Of a DNA stretch of 64,000 bases, positions 16,798-25,643 are shown piece after piece. The stretch is taken from contig CAVPPJ010000021.1 in NCBI GenBank assembly GCA_963707065.1, positions 186,001 to 250,000 on the forward strand, in the 5' to 3' direction. The DNA comes from Palsa-506 sp963707065. Its GTDB lineage: Bacteria; Actinomycetota; Actinomycetes; Streptosporangiales; Streptosporangiaceae. The position numbers were made by a program, and so were the translations under genes. A model generated the notes under the pieces. That model was not told where the DNA came from and did no database searches. It saw only the letters and a program-made list of their open reading frames with translations. How positions within the stretch are numbered: the first letter of the stretch is position 1; each line of letters starts with the position of its first letter.

Positions 16798-18651
16798 GTG
16801 TACACCCCCACCCCAGCGGCCAGCGACGATCGGTGCCGCCCCGACGGCCCGGTGCGGCCCGAACTCCTGCCGCCGCTGCGGAACTGGCAGCGGGCGGCGT
16901 ACCAGGAGTATTTCCGCACCACGCGCCGGGACTTCCTGCTGGTCGCGACGCCGGGCTCGGGGAAGACGGCGTACGCGCTGACGGTCGCGGCCGAACTGCT
17001 CGCCCGCCGGGAGATCGCCGCGATCACCGTGGTCACGCCCACGGAGCACCTTAAGCACCAGTGGGCTCAGGCGTCGCACGGCCTCGGTATCGCGCTCGAC
17101 CCGGCCTACCGCAACGCGCAGGGCCGGGCGTCCGCTGACTTCACCGGGGTGGCCGTCACCTACGCGCAGGTGGCGGCCCACCCCGCACTGCACAGGCAGC
17201 GCACGCAGAACAGGCCGACGCTGGTGATCCTGGACGAGATCCATCACGCGGGCGACGCGCTTTCCTGGGGGGAGGCGATCAGGGAGGCCTTCGATCCGGC
17301 CACACGGCGGATGGGGCTGACCGGGACCCCGTTCCGCAGCGACGCCAACCCGATCCCGTTCGTCACCTACGCCGACGCTGACGACGGCAGCCGGCGAAGC
17401 TCAGCGGACTACGTCTACGGCTACGGCCCGGCGCTGGACGACGGAGTGGTCCGGCCGGTGATCTTCCTGTCCTATTCCGGCGAGATGCGCTGGCAGACCC
17501 GGGCCGGAGATGAGATCTCCGGCATCCTGGGTGCCCCGATGACGGCTGAGCAGCTATCCCAGGCGTGGCGGACGGCGCTCGACCCGGACGGGGAATGGGT
17601 CACCCGGGTGCTTGAGGCAGCGGACCGGCGGCTCACGGAGGTCCGCCGGGGGATGCCGGATGCGGCCGGCATGGTGATCGCCACCGACCAGCTGAGCGCG
17701 CGCGCGTACGCCGGGCTGCTCCGCCGGGTGACCGGCACCCGCCCGGTGGTCGTGCTCTCCGATGACAAGTCGGCCAGCAGGAAGATCGCCCAGTTCACGG
17801 AGTCCGGCGAGCGGTGGATGGTGGCCGTCCGGATGGTCTCCGAGGGCGTGGACATCCCGCGGCTTGCGGTCGGGGTGTACGCGACGAGCACCGGCACCGC
17901 GCTGTTCTTCGCGCAGGCGGTCGGCCGGTTCGTCCGGGTCCGGCAGCGCGGCGAGACGGCCTCGGTGTTCCTGCCGTCCATCCCCTCGCTGCTGGGCTAC
18001 GCCGCGGAGCTTGAGGCCGAACGGGACCACGTGCTGCGCCGCCCCGGTGATGACGACCCGGACGGCCAGGCTGAGCTGGACGAGGCGCAACGCCGCCGGG
18101 ATACCGCCGATGAGCTCGGCGAGGCGCCGTTCAAGCCGCTGCAGGCGTCCGCGCACTTTGACCGGGTGCTGTACGACGGAGGCGAGTTCGGCACGTCGGC
18201 AGAGGAGGAGGACTACCTGGGCCTGCCCGGGCTACTCGAACCCGAGCAGGTCGGGCTGCTGCTGCGCAAGCGGCAGGCTGACCAGCTCAGGAAGAGTGCC
18301 CGTCCGGCTGAACGGGGCACTGGCGGCGCATCCGCGCTAACGGCCGCTGCCGCCGGGCACGGGACCGCGGCGCCGGCCGCGGGGGCCGCGGCACCCTGGG
18401 CAGCCGGAGCATCCCGGGCATCATCCGCCGCCGCGGCGCCCTCGGCCCGCGAGACACTGGCCGCGCTGCGCAAGGAGCTGAACTTGCTCATCACGGCGTG
18501 GCATCACCGGACCGGCCAGCCGCACGCGGCGATACACGCGGACCTGCGCCGAGCCTGCGGGGGACCCTCGCTGCCGGAGGCCACCGGCCAGCAGATCCGG
18601 GCACGTATCGACACGATCCGCCGCTGGGCGTCCGCAGGCCGGCCCGCGTGA
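16798..18651 (+). CDS. DEAD/DEAH-box (SF2) helicase
   Basis: The 617-residue product starts at GTG 16798. Motifs in order: Q-like LRNWQRAAYQEYF, Walker A ATPGSGKTAYA, DEIH in LVILDEIHHAG, motif III GLTGTPFRS, and motif VI FAQAVGRFVRVRQ. This is an SF2 helicase of a type widespread in actinobacteria, probably acting on DNA or RNA structure. A low-complexity Ala/Gly linker (residues about 510-545) precedes a helical C-terminal tail. It is divergent from the M1 peptidase gene and convergent with the response regulator. I see no methylase or nuclease partner beside it. Confidence 0.9.
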   Translation: MYTPTPAASDDRCRPDGPVRPELLPPLRNWQRAAYQEYFRTTRRDFLLVATPGSGKTAYALTVAAELLARREIAAITVVTPTEHLKHQWAQASHGLGIALDPAYRNAQGRASADFTGVAVTYAQVAAHPALHRQRTQNRPTLVILDEIHHAGDALSWGEAIREAFDPATRRMGLTGTPFRSDANPIPFVTYADADDGSRRSSADYVYGYGPALDDGVVRPVIFLSYSGEMRWQTRAGDEISGILGAPMTAEQLSQAWRTALDPDGEWVTRVLEAADRRLTEVRRGMPDAAGMVIATDQLSARAYAGLLRRVTGTRPVVVLSDDKSASRKIAQFTESGERWMVAVRMVSEGVDIPRLAVGVYATSTGTALFFAQAVGRFVRVRQRGETASVFLPSIPSLLGYAAELEAERDHVLRRPGDDDPDGQAELDEAQRRRDTADELGEAPFKPLQASAHFDRVLYDGGEFGTSAEEEDYLGLPGLLEPEQVGLLLRKRQADQLRKSARPAERGTGGASALTAAAAGHGTAAPAAGAAAPWAAGASRASSAAAAPSARETLAALRKELNLLITAWHHRTGQPHAAIHADLRRACGGPSLPEATGQQIRARIDTIRRWASAGRPA

Positions 18652-18661
18652 TCAGCCATCG

Positions 18662-18716
18662 TGACCCCACATTGGGGGTCATGACCTCCCGGGGCATTAC
18701 CCCTACGATTGCCCCG
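18662..18716. terminator. Two hairpins between convergent genes
   Basis: TGACCCC (18662-18668) pairs with GGGGTCA (18675-18681) over a 6-base loop. CGGGGCA (18690-18696) pairs with TGCCCCG (18710-18716) over a 13-base loop. They lie between the convergent helicase and response-regulator genes, so they may serve as a bidirectional terminator. No U-tract follows. Confidence 0.5.
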
Positions 18717-18777
18717 TAGAACGAGGGTCGAGGGCGGGTATCTCCTGTGGCCCCTATCCGGGAGGGGGGGTCCGCGG

Positions 18778-19425
18778 CTAGGGGCGAGGGGGGAGATGCC
18801 CGTCCTCGACGGCTCGATAGTACAGGTCCAGCTTCGTCGGGGCAGGCCGGCCTGCGCGCGCATACTTTTCACGAGCCCTGCCCACGTATTGCTTACTCGT
18901 TTCCTCGCTGATATTCATCCGCCGGGCGACGGACTTCATCGGCATCCCGGTGGCGTAAAGCCGCAGCGCGCGCGACTCCTGCGGGCTGAGGACAGGCCGG
19001 TCGGCGGCGTCATCAGTGGCAAGGATGTAAGCAAGACGCGGCGAGATCCAGTCCTGTCCGGCGGCGACCGCCTTGATGGCCGCCCGCACCTGGGAGGTTT
19101 CCTCGCTCTTCAGGACATAGCCGAGAGCCCCGGCGCGCATCGCGGCCCGGACGAGGAGTGGCTTGTCGGCGGCGGACAGCACCAGCACGGCCGGGCCGGC
19201 CTCGAGGATCGCGGCTACGTTGCGCGCCACGGTCGTCCCGTCGCCAAGGTCGATATCCAGCAAGACCACGTGCGCATCGCGTCCCGGGCCGGCCAGCAGC
19301 GCGTCCACGGTCAGCGCGGTGCCGACGACCCTGATGCCGCTCTCGGCGGCCATCACCCAGCTGGCCACGCCATCGAGGACGATCGGGTGGTCATCCACCG
19401 CGGCGACGTCGATTACGCCAGTCAT
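18778..19425 (-). CDS. NarL/LuxR-family response regulator
   Basis: ATG 19425 gives a 215-residue product beginning VIDVAAVDDHPIVLDGV. The phospho-acceptor Asp is in VVLLDIDLGDG and the conserved Lys in YVLKSEET. The C-terminal HTH reads LSPQESRALRLYATG, then MPMKSVARRMNISEETSKQYV. It is the last gene of the kinase, degenerate kinase, regulator operon. The region just upstream is made of 30-bp tandem repeats, each carrying a GAGAGG ribosome-site-like core, which probably affects its translation. Confidence 0.9.
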   Translation of the reverse strand: MTGVIDVAAVDDHPIVLDGVASWVMAAESGIRVVGTALTVDALLAGPGRDAHVVLLDIDLGDGTTVARNVAAILEAGPAVLVLSAADKPLLVRAAMRAGALGYVLKSEETSQVRAAIKAVAAGQDWISPRLAYILATDDAADRPVLSPQESRALRLYATGMPMKSVARRMNISEETSKQYVGRAREKYARAGRPAPTKLDLYYRAVEDGHLPPRP

Positions 19426-19430
19426 CCGGC

Positions 19431-19520
19431 ACCGCCGCCTCTCACGCTCCGCCTGCCCGCGCCGCCGCCTCTCACGCTCCGCCTGCCTGCACCGCCGCCT
19501 CTCACGCTCCACCTGCCCGC
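19431..19520. repeat. Three tandem 30-bp repeats before the response regulator
   Basis: Units at 19431-19460, 19461-19490 and 19491-19520 differ by one to three bases. On the minus strand each carries GTGAGAGGCGGCGG, similar to the ribosome-binding site of the response regulator. The most upstream unit contains the TGA stop of the preceding kinase-like gene (19502-19504). The copies between that stop and ATG 19425 set the spacing between the two genes. Confidence 0.9.
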
Positions 19521-20713
19521 GCCGCCGCACCCGCCGCACCGCCGGTCGCCGCACCGCCGCCCGCGATGGCGATCTCGTTGGCAGCGGCCTTATGCCATCG
19601 GATTTCCAGGCAGCCCGCGCCAGTGTCGTCGATATCGATCGCGGCGCACCAGCGTGCCGCTGCGGGCACCTGGCACGCCAGCCGGGTCAGGTCGGGTGCG
19701 GGATCCGGCGCCGCGCTGACGGTCACATACAGCTCCACCTCATTCCCGGACGCGAGGATGGTGAGCGTTACCGGCTGCGGCGGTAGCGCGCTCAGCACGC
19801 CGTCGACCGCCGCCAGGGTCGCGCTGGCTACCTCCCATGCCGGGCGCCCGGGGTCGCCGACCACCTGGACGTCGGCCGGCAGGCCCCGAGCCCGGGCGGC
19901 GCGCAGTGCGGGCTCAAGCTCGGCCAGCAGCCAGCCCGCGTTCTGCACCCGGTCCACGAGGGCACGCCGCAACGTCGCCGCATGCGCGGCGCAGCGTTCC
20001 CGCACCTCGCTGTCGGCAGGGTCTAGCGTCCCGTCGGCGATGCCGCGCAGCAGCGGCAGCGCATCCACTTCCAGCAGGGCAAGCCGCCCGCGCCGGTCTT
20101 CCTGGACCGCGGCCATGGCCGCGCGTTCCGCCGCTGACCGGCTGGCCAGGGCGGCGCGGCGCACGGCCAGCCCGGCATGGGTACGCAGGGTCGGCCGCAG
20201 GGCGGCGAAGATGACCAGGATCACCACCAGCACGTACCCGGTGACCGCGAGCCGGGCCAGGCCGAGCGGGGTGACCCCCAGCAGGCGGATGGTGAAGAAT
20301 GCGTGCGCGGCGAAGACCAGCAGCGCCCCGGACACGCACACCCAGGCTGAGCGGCTCAGGGCGACGAGTGCCAGCAGCCAGCCGGTGCCGAGTACCGACC
20401 AGTCCACGGTTCCGGTAACGCCATTCATGCGGCGGTCCCAGCCGACCAAGATGACCGCCGCGACCGCGACCGCGATCGCGATGGCCGCGTCTGCCCCGTT
20501 GAGGCCGTCCACGCGGGCCCGGGGCACCAGCCATACCGCGGCCGCGAGCATGCCGAGCCACACCGCGACCGGTACCGCCGGCTGGCGATAGTCATGCAAG
20601 TCGGCCAGCACCAGGATCAGGATGGCAAACTGCCAGATCACCGCCAGCGTGCTCGCCGCGCGGGGCAGTTCGGGCTGCTGCGGGCCCGCGGCCGGCCTGC
20701 TGCCGCTTACCAT
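19502..20713 (-). CDS. Degenerate membrane histidine-kinase-like protein
   Basis: The 403-residue product has about six transmembrane segments in residues 20-185 (AVIWQFAILILVLADL, VTGYVLVVILVIFAAL), then a helical region and a C-terminal alpha/beta domain shaped like an ATPase domain (VTLTILASGNEVELYVTVSA). A clear phospho-accepting His, N-box and G-box are missing, so it is probably not an active kinase. Its start overlaps the stop of the complete kinase upstream (ATGGTAA). It probably works as a partner sensor or regulator of that kinase. Confidence 0.75.
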   Translation of the reverse strand: MVSGSRPAAGPQQPELPRAASTLAVIWQFAILILVLADLHDYRQPAVPVAVWLGMLAAAVWLVPRARVDGLNGADAAIAIAVAVAAVILVGWDRRMNGVTGTVDWSVLGTGWLLALVALSRSAWVCVSGALLVFAAHAFFTIRLLGVTPLGLARLAVTGYVLVVILVIFAALRPTLRTHAGLAVRRAALASRSAAERAAMAAVQEDRRGRLALLEVDALPLLRGIADGTLDPADSEVRERCAAHAATLRRALVDRVQNAGWLLAELEPALRAARARGLPADVQVVGDPGRPAWEVASATLAAVDGVLSALPPQPVTLTILASGNEVELYVTVSAAPDPAPDLTRLACQVPAAARWCAAIDIDDTGAGCLEIRWHKAAANEIAIAGGGAATGGAAGAAARAGGA

Positions 20714-22095
20714 GTCAGGCCCGCCTGCTCGACGGTGCGGCGCTGGCCAGCGCCCGGCGCTGGCTGACCCGGGGCTGGCTGACCCGGGCCGGGCTGAACC
20801 GGCCCGGGCTGAACCGGGCCGGGCTGAACCGGGCCGGGCCAGTACAGGCTCACCTCGGTGCCGTGGCCCGGCGCCGACCGGATCGACGCCAGGCCGCCCC
20901 AGTCGGCGATGCGCTCCGTGATCGACCGCCGCAGGCCCAGCCGGGCCGGATCGACGCTGGCGGGATCGAAACCGGTACCCGCGTCACGCACGGTGACCCG
21001 GACGCCGCCGGACGCCGCGGTGCCCGCGCCCGGCGCCGCCGGGCTGACCCCGACCCAGGCCTCGGCTGTCCCGGCATGGCTGATCACGTTCGCCAGCGCC
21101 TCCCGCGCGGCACGCACGATAGCGACGGCGACCGGCACCGGGACAACCGGCGCATCCGCGCCTGCGCCCGGGGCGCCGCTCGCGACGGTGACGTGGACGT
21201 CCAGGCCGCGGGCGCGCATCTCGACGGCCAGCGCCTCGATGGCGGCGACCATGCCGCCATAGGCCCGGCCCGCTGCCTTGGCCGGGTCACCGGGATCGCC
21301 GAGTACGAATTCCATCAGCGTTACATCATGCCTGCAGCGGCCGACGACCTCGCCCGCGTCGGCGCTGCCCGCACGGGCCAGCGCGGTGAGCGTGTTGAGC
21401 ACTGTGTCGTGCAGCAGGCGCTCATGCTCGCGGCGTTCGATCTTCCTGGACAGGCGGACGTACTGCTCGCGGGCGTCGGCATCCGCTTGGGCGAGAGCGC
21501 GGTCCGCCCCGGCGGCACGCCGGTAAAACATCCGGCGGCCGCACTGGTGCGCGGCGGCGATGGCGATCAGCAGCACGCCGGCAGCGGCGGGCGAGTTACC
21601 GCCGGAGCCCGCCGGGCCCAGCTCGGCGCCCGCCCAGTAGGCAGCCCCCGATACGACGGCCAGCACCGCGGACACCACGCCGGGCGCGAACCAGGCAGCG
21701 ACGATGAGCTGGCTCTGCATCGCGATGAACAGCCAGTTGGCGGCATCGCCGCGGATGGCGGCCGGCACGCACCACCCGGCGGTAAGCGCGAGCACGACGT
21801 AGACCCCGGAGTCGACGCCGACCAGCTGCCAGGCCGGCCAGCGGCGGCGCAGGTAAGCCACGGCAGCGGCGCCCCACGCGATCGCCACGGCGGGCCCGGC
21901 CAGCCGCCACGGATCGGCTGCGTAGAACGAGTGCCAGATGATCACCTGTACCGCGATGTAGGCGATCGCGATGCAGCGCACGGTGCGGGCGATCCTGGCT
22001 GCCACCGACCTCAGGCCCGTCATGGCCGGCCAGTCCGGCGCATCGCCGGGAGCATTCGCGCCCGGCAACCGCGCTAACTCACCGGGTGCCCGCAT
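20707..22095 (-). CDS. HisKA_3-type sensor histidine kinase
   Basis: The 462-residue product has about six N-terminal membrane segments, then the dimerisation and phospho-acceptor helix RREHERLLHDTVLNTLTALA. The HATPase domain has the N-box in ALANVISHAG and the G1 box in VRDAGTGFDP, so it should be active. The C-terminal end is a low-complexity tail of repeated QPGPV and QPAPG steps of unknown role. It heads the three-gene operon with the kinase-like protein and the response regulator. The stimulus cannot be told from the sequence. Confidence 0.88.
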   Translation of the reverse strand: MRAPGELARLPGANAPGDAPDWPAMTGLRSVAARIARTVRCIAIAYIAVQVIIWHSFYAADPWRLAGPAVAIAWGAAAVAYLRRRWPAWQLVGVDSGVYVVLALTAGWCVPAAIRGDAANWLFIAMQSQLIVAAWFAPGVVSAVLAVVSGAAYWAGAELGPAGSGGNSPAAAGVLLIAIAAAHQCGRRMFYRRAAGADRALAQADADAREQYVRLSRKIERREHERLLHDTVLNTLTALARAGSADAGEVVGRCRHDVTLMEFVLGDPGDPAKAAGRAYGGMVAAIEALAVEMRARGLDVHVTVASGAPGAGADAPVVPVPVAVAIVRAAREALANVISHAGTAEAWVGVSPAAPGAGTAASGGVRVTVRDAGTGFDPASVDPARLGLRRSITERIADWGGLASIRSAPGHGTEVSLYWPGPVQPGPVQPGPVQPGPGQPAPGQPAPGAGQRRTVEQAGLTW

Positions 22096-22166
22096 CGCAC
22101 GATGATATGACCTAGCCGGCCAACCGGCCCGCCGGCCTGGTCCTGGGCAGCCGGCCGGGTACGGAT

Positions 22167-22946
22167 TCAGGCCTGCTGCCGGTGCTGGCCGCGTCCCCTC
22201 GGTGGCCGCGCCGCAGCGGGTTCCGCAACGTCCTTGCGGGTGACCGCCAGATAGCCGACGAGGCCGATAATCACGAATGTCAGGATCAGTCCGACCAGCC
22301 CACGGCCCAGCCCGAGGCCGCCATATCTATGCGGCACCCCGAGGTAGTCAGCGAATGACGCGCCGAGCGGCCGGGTCACGACATAGGCGAACCAGAAGGC
22401 CAGGATGGGGTTCATGCCAAACCGCCAGCGGGCAATGGCCGGGACCGCGATGAGCGCGGTGAAAGCAATCCCCGAGGTCAGATAGCCCCAGTGCAGGGTT
22501 ACCGCGGTCATGTCGCCGAGGGCGGTGCCCAGCGCGAAGGTGGCCATCACGGTGGCCCAGTAGAAGAACTCCCGGCGCGGGGTGTTAATGCTGTGGATGG
22601 ACAGCGTCTTCTCGGTCGCGTACCAGACGGTGAAGATCACGGCCAGCGAGACCGCGAAGAACGGGGTGGACACGTCGTACGGGACGCCTAGCTCGACGTG
22701 CAGGCCATCGGCGGCCATCGTGCCGAACACGGCGACCATGACCACCGCTGCCCAGTAAATCCAGGCCATGTACTGGCGGGCGCGGAACTGGAACGTGAGC
22801 GCGATCGCCAGGCCGACCGCGCCCAGGCTGACCGCGATCACCGGGCCGTAGCGCAGGGCCGCGAAGTCCGACACGGCCTCGCCCTGGGCCGTGGTCAGCA
22901 CCTTGATGACCCAGAAGAGGACAATGATCTGCGGAACCTTGCTCAT
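22167..22946 (-). CDS. COG4705-type multi-pass membrane protein
   Basis: The 259-residue product has about eight hydrophobic helices and a GGAGG site upstream of ATG 22946. Conserved-looking parts are MSKVPQIIVLFWVIKVLTT, INTPRREFFYWATVMATFALG and FWFAYVVTRPLGASFADYLG. This matches the COG4705 family of predicted membrane-anchored proteins with no proven role. The C-terminus is cytoplasmic and Arg/Gln-rich. It lies just upstream of the kinase operon on the same strand, about 70 bp away, and could be part of it or its target. Confidence 0.85.
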   Translation of the reverse strand: MSKVPQIIVLFWVIKVLTTAQGEAVSDFAALRYGPVIAVSLGAVGLAIALTFQFRARQYMAWIYWAAVVMVAVFGTMAADGLHVELGVPYDVSTPFFAVSLAVIFTVWYATEKTLSIHSINTPRREFFYWATVMATFALGTALGDMTAVTLHWGYLTSGIAFTALIAVPAIARWRFGMNPILAFWFAYVVTRPLGASFADYLGVPHRYGGLGLGRGLVGLILTFVIIGLVGYLAVTRKDVAEPAAARPPRGRGQHRQQA

Positions 22947-23094
22947 CGCGCGCCGCCTCCGGCGGCCGCGGTCCCGTTCCGCCCGAGCCGGCTTGTCGTC
23001 ACGGCGGCAAGGATGCCATACCGATCAGGCCACTGCGGACGGGCTTTGCCGTACTTATACGGGCAGGTGGCTCACATCTACCGGAGCGTGGCTG

Positions 23095-24252
23095 CTATGG
23101 CGTGATCGCGATGGCGCCGGGGTCGCTGCCGACCTTGATCGCCTTGCCCGCCTTGTTCGTGGCCGTGCTGATCGGGGTCACGGTGCCGGACAGGGCGTTG
23201 GTGACGTAGGCGGCAGCGCCGTCCGGCGTGAACGCGATGGCGAAAGGCTCGCTGCCGACCTTGATCGCCGGGCCGGCCGCGTTGGTGGCGGTGCGGATCG
23301 GGGTCACCGTGCCTGAGCCGGAGTTGGCGACATAGGCCGTGCTGCCGTCCGGCGTGATGGCGATGAAGCCCGGGCCGCCGCCGGCCCTGATCGCCGGGCC
23401 GGCCTTGTTGACGGCGGTCCGGATCGGGGTCACGTTGCCGGAGCGGGAGTTGGCGACGTAGGCGGTCCTGCCGTCCGGCGTGATGGCGATGGCGACGGGC
23501 TGCTGGCCGGCCTTGATCGCCTGGCCCGCCTTGTTCGTGGCCGTGCTGATCGGGGTCACGGTTCCGGCAAAGTTGTTGACGACATAGGCCGTGCTGCCGT
23601 CCGGCGTGATCGCGATGGCCTGGGGGAAGCTCCCCACCCTGATCGCCGGGCCGGCCTTGCCGGTGGCAATGTTCACCGGGGTCACGCTGCCCACCTGGTC
23701 GTCGTTGACCACGTAGGCGGTGCTGCCGTCCGGCGTGATCGCGATCGCGACGGGATTCCTGCCGACCTTGATCGCCTTGGCCGCCTTGTTCGTGGCGGTC
23801 CGGATCGGGGTCACGGTGCCCGCGAAGATGTCATTGACGACGTAGGCGGTAGCGCCGTCCGGCGTGATGGCGATGGCGAACGGGAAATGCCCCACCTTGA
23901 TCGCCGGGCCGGCCACGTTGGTGGCGGTGCGGATCGGGGTCACCGTTCCCGGTTCCTCGTTGGCGACGTAGGCGGTCCTGCCGTCCGGCGTGATCGCGAT
24001 GAATTCAGGGCCGCCGCCGGTCCTGATCGCCGGGCCGGCCCTGTTGACGGCGGTCCGGATCGGGGTGACGTTTCCTGAGTCGAGGTTGGCGACGTAAGCG
24101 GTCACCGGGACGGCCCGTGCCGCTCCCCGGGCAGCGGCGGCCGCTGCGGGCATGCTGGCTGCCGCCGACGCGGCGCTAGCGACAAGCGTGACCAGAGCGA
24201 CGGGCGTGACCAGCGCCAGGCCGGCCGCCGGGATGATGAAACGCCTGATCAT
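23095..24252 (-). CDS. Secreted YVTN-type beta-propeller protein
   Basis: The 385-residue product has a signal peptide of about 40 residues and then near-identical repeats of about 42 residues built on AIAITPDGSTAYVVN and GTVTPIRTATNKAGPAIKVG. I count seven full repeats plus a split one: the mature N-terminus starts with a TAYVAN strand and the C-terminus ends with AIAITP, so the ring probably closes as an eight-bladed propeller. Repeats are very similar at DNA level too, which suggests recent unit duplication. It probably acts outside the cell as a binding scaffold. The binding partner is unknown. Confidence 0.9.
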   Translation of the reverse strand: MIRRFIIPAAGLALVTPVALVTLVASAASAAASMPAAAAAARGAARAVPVTAYVANLDSGNVTPIRTAVNRAGPAIRTGGGPEFIAITPDGRTAYVANEEPGTVTPIRTATNVAGPAIKVGHFPFAIAITPDGATAYVVNDIFAGTVTPIRTATNKAAKAIKVGRNPVAIAITPDGSTAYVVNDDQVGSVTPVNIATGKAGPAIRVGSFPQAIAITPDGSTAYVVNNFAGTVTPISTATNKAGQAIKAGQQPVAIAITPDGRTAYVANSRSGNVTPIRTAVNKAGPAIRAGGGPGFIAITPDGSTAYVANSGSGTVTPIRTATNAAGPAIKVGSEPFAIAFTPDGAAAYVTNALSGTVTPISTATNKAGKAIKVGSDPGAIAITP

Positions 24253-24318
24253 GATTCCTCCGCATAGCTTGCCGCCGGGCTGGCGCGCGCCTGCCGCGAC
24301 GATCCGCCGCCATCACGA

Positions 24319-24372
24319 GAGCACGGGCAGGTTCCGGTGATACATGAGCGCGGGCAGGTCACGGTGATACAT
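24319..24372. repeat. 27-bp tandem repeat upstream of the beta-propeller gene
   Basis: Two adjacent 27-bp units, 24319-24345 and 24346-24372, differ at three positions. Each contains GGGCAGGT and CGGTGATACAT. They lie in the 224-bp divergent promoter region between the propeller gene and the AI-2E-type permease gene, so they could be a double operator. On the minus strand they can encode a repeated MYHRDLPAL-type peptide, which I do not trust as coding. Confidence 0.7.
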
Positions 24373-24476
24373 CAGCATGCCGGTCCCGGCAGGCCGGCGC
24401 CACCGCAGAATCCGTGGCCAAGCAAAGAATCTGGTGGCAGGCGGGCACTGGCCGCCGCAGCTGTCATGCTTGCCGG

Positions 24477-25637
24477 GTGCCCGATGACCTGCCGCCGCCG
24501 GATACCCGGCGGGCCCGCCTCTGGACGGCCGCGGAGTCCAGGAATGTCCCGCTGCGGGCAATCCTGGTAACCGTCGCGGTGGTGGCCGCGGCCTATCTGG
24601 CCGGCAAGCTGATCTACCGGCTGCGGGACGTCATCCTGCTGATGGTGGTGGCCGGATTCGTGGCCTTGATCCTGAACCCGCTCGTGCTGGCCATGCAGCG
24701 CCTCGGCGTCCGGCGGCGCGGGCTGGCGGTTTCCCTGGTGACCCTGCTGGGCCTGCTGGCCTTCGCCGCGCTGGCGCTGGTGTTCGGATACCCGCTGGTC
24801 AACGGGATCACCGGGGTTGCCCACGACCTGCCGTCGTACGTGAGCCAGGCGGAGCACGGCAAGGGCTGGCTCGGGCACCTGGTGCGCCGGTATCACGTTC
24901 AGGCCTGGGTGCAGAGCAACGCGCCCAAGCTGGCCGGTTTCGGGCAGAGCCTGGCGAAGCCGGCCCTCACCCTGGGCAAGGGCGCGCTGTCGCTGCTGGT
25001 CGCGCTGGGGACCATCTTCGTGCTCGTGCTGCTCCTGCTGCTGGAGGGCCCGAAGCTGCGGGCCGGCCTGCTTGGCCTGATGTCACCCGTCCGGGCGGAG
25101 CGCTATTCACGGGTGGCCCGTGAGGTCAGCAGGTCAGTCACCGGGTACATGCTCGGGAACTTCGTGACATCGCTGATGGCCGGGATCGTGGTGTTCGTGA
25201 CCCTGCTGCTGCTCGGCGTCCCGTTTCCCTTCCTGTGGGCGCTGTGGGTGGCGCTGGTCGATTTCCTGCCCATGATCGGTGGCGCCCTGGCGGGCATCCC
25301 GACGGTGCTGTTCGCCGCCGGGCACTCGCTCACCGCCGGCGTCATCACCCTGGTCGTGTTCCTCGTCTACACCCAGTTTGAGAATCACGTGCTGAACCCG
25401 ATCGTGATGAGCCGCACGGTGAAGGTCAACCCGCTGCTGGTGCTGGTGTCCATCCTGGTCGGGGCGTCCATCGGCAGCGCGATCGGCGGGATCTTCGGTG
25501 CCTTCGTGGCGGCGTTCCTGGCCATCCCCAGCGCGGGCGCGATCCAGGTGCTGGTCCGCGAGGTCTGGATTACGACCGCCCAGCCGCGCCCGGACGAGGT
25601 GACAGCCTCCGATCAGGGGCCCGCTGCGCATCCGTAG
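24477..25637 (+). CDS. AI-2E/PerM-type transporter
   Basis: GTG 24477 is chosen because it gives a normal cytoplasmic N-terminus before the first membrane helix. The product, about 386 residues, has about eight membrane helices, the first pair (AILVTVAVVAAAYLAGKLIY, VILLMVVAGFVALILNPL) followed by a long central region and the FVTSLMAGIVVFVTLLLLG, LVDFLPMIGGALAGIP and FENHVLNPIVMSRTVKVNPL motifs typical of the AI-2E exporter family (PF01594). Members export varied solutes; the substrate here is unknown. It is divergent from the propeller gene. Confidence 0.9.
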   Translation: MPDDLPPPDTRRARLWTAAESRNVPLRAILVTVAVVAAAYLAGKLIYRLRDVILLMVVAGFVALILNPLVLAMQRLGVRRRGLAVSLVTLLGLLAFAALALVFGYPLVNGITGVAHDLPSYVSQAEHGKGWLGHLVRRYHVQAWVQSNAPKLAGFGQSLAKPALTLGKGALSLLVALGTIFVLVLLLLLEGPKLRAGLLGLMSPVRAERYSRVAREVSRSVTGYMLGNFVTSLMAGIVVFVTLLLLGVPFPFLWALWVALVDFLPMIGGALAGIPTVLFAAGHSLTAGVITLVVFLVYTQFENHVLNPIVMSRTVKVNPLLVLVSILVGASIGSAIGGIFGAFVAAFLAIPSAGAIQVLVREVWITTAQPRPDEVTASDQGPAAHP

Positions 25638-25643
25638 CTCAGT

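Noticed and set aside
14194..17247. 1017-codon open frame on the minus strand
   Set aside because: It contains the M1 peptidase in its middle but extends through untranslated DNA at both ends. The real gene starts at 16575 and changes frame near 15165.
16798..18651. Helicase as Res subunit for the Mod-type methyltransferase
   Set aside because: It lies 24 kb away, lacks a nuclease motif and belongs to a widespread stand-alone helicase type.
19431..19520. CRISPR-like repeat array
   Set aside because: The 30-bp units are directly adjacent with no spacers.
24313..24372. Small peptide gene made of MYHRDLPAL-type repeats
   Set aside because: No ribosome site and no stand-alone start; the repeat is better explained as a DNA element.
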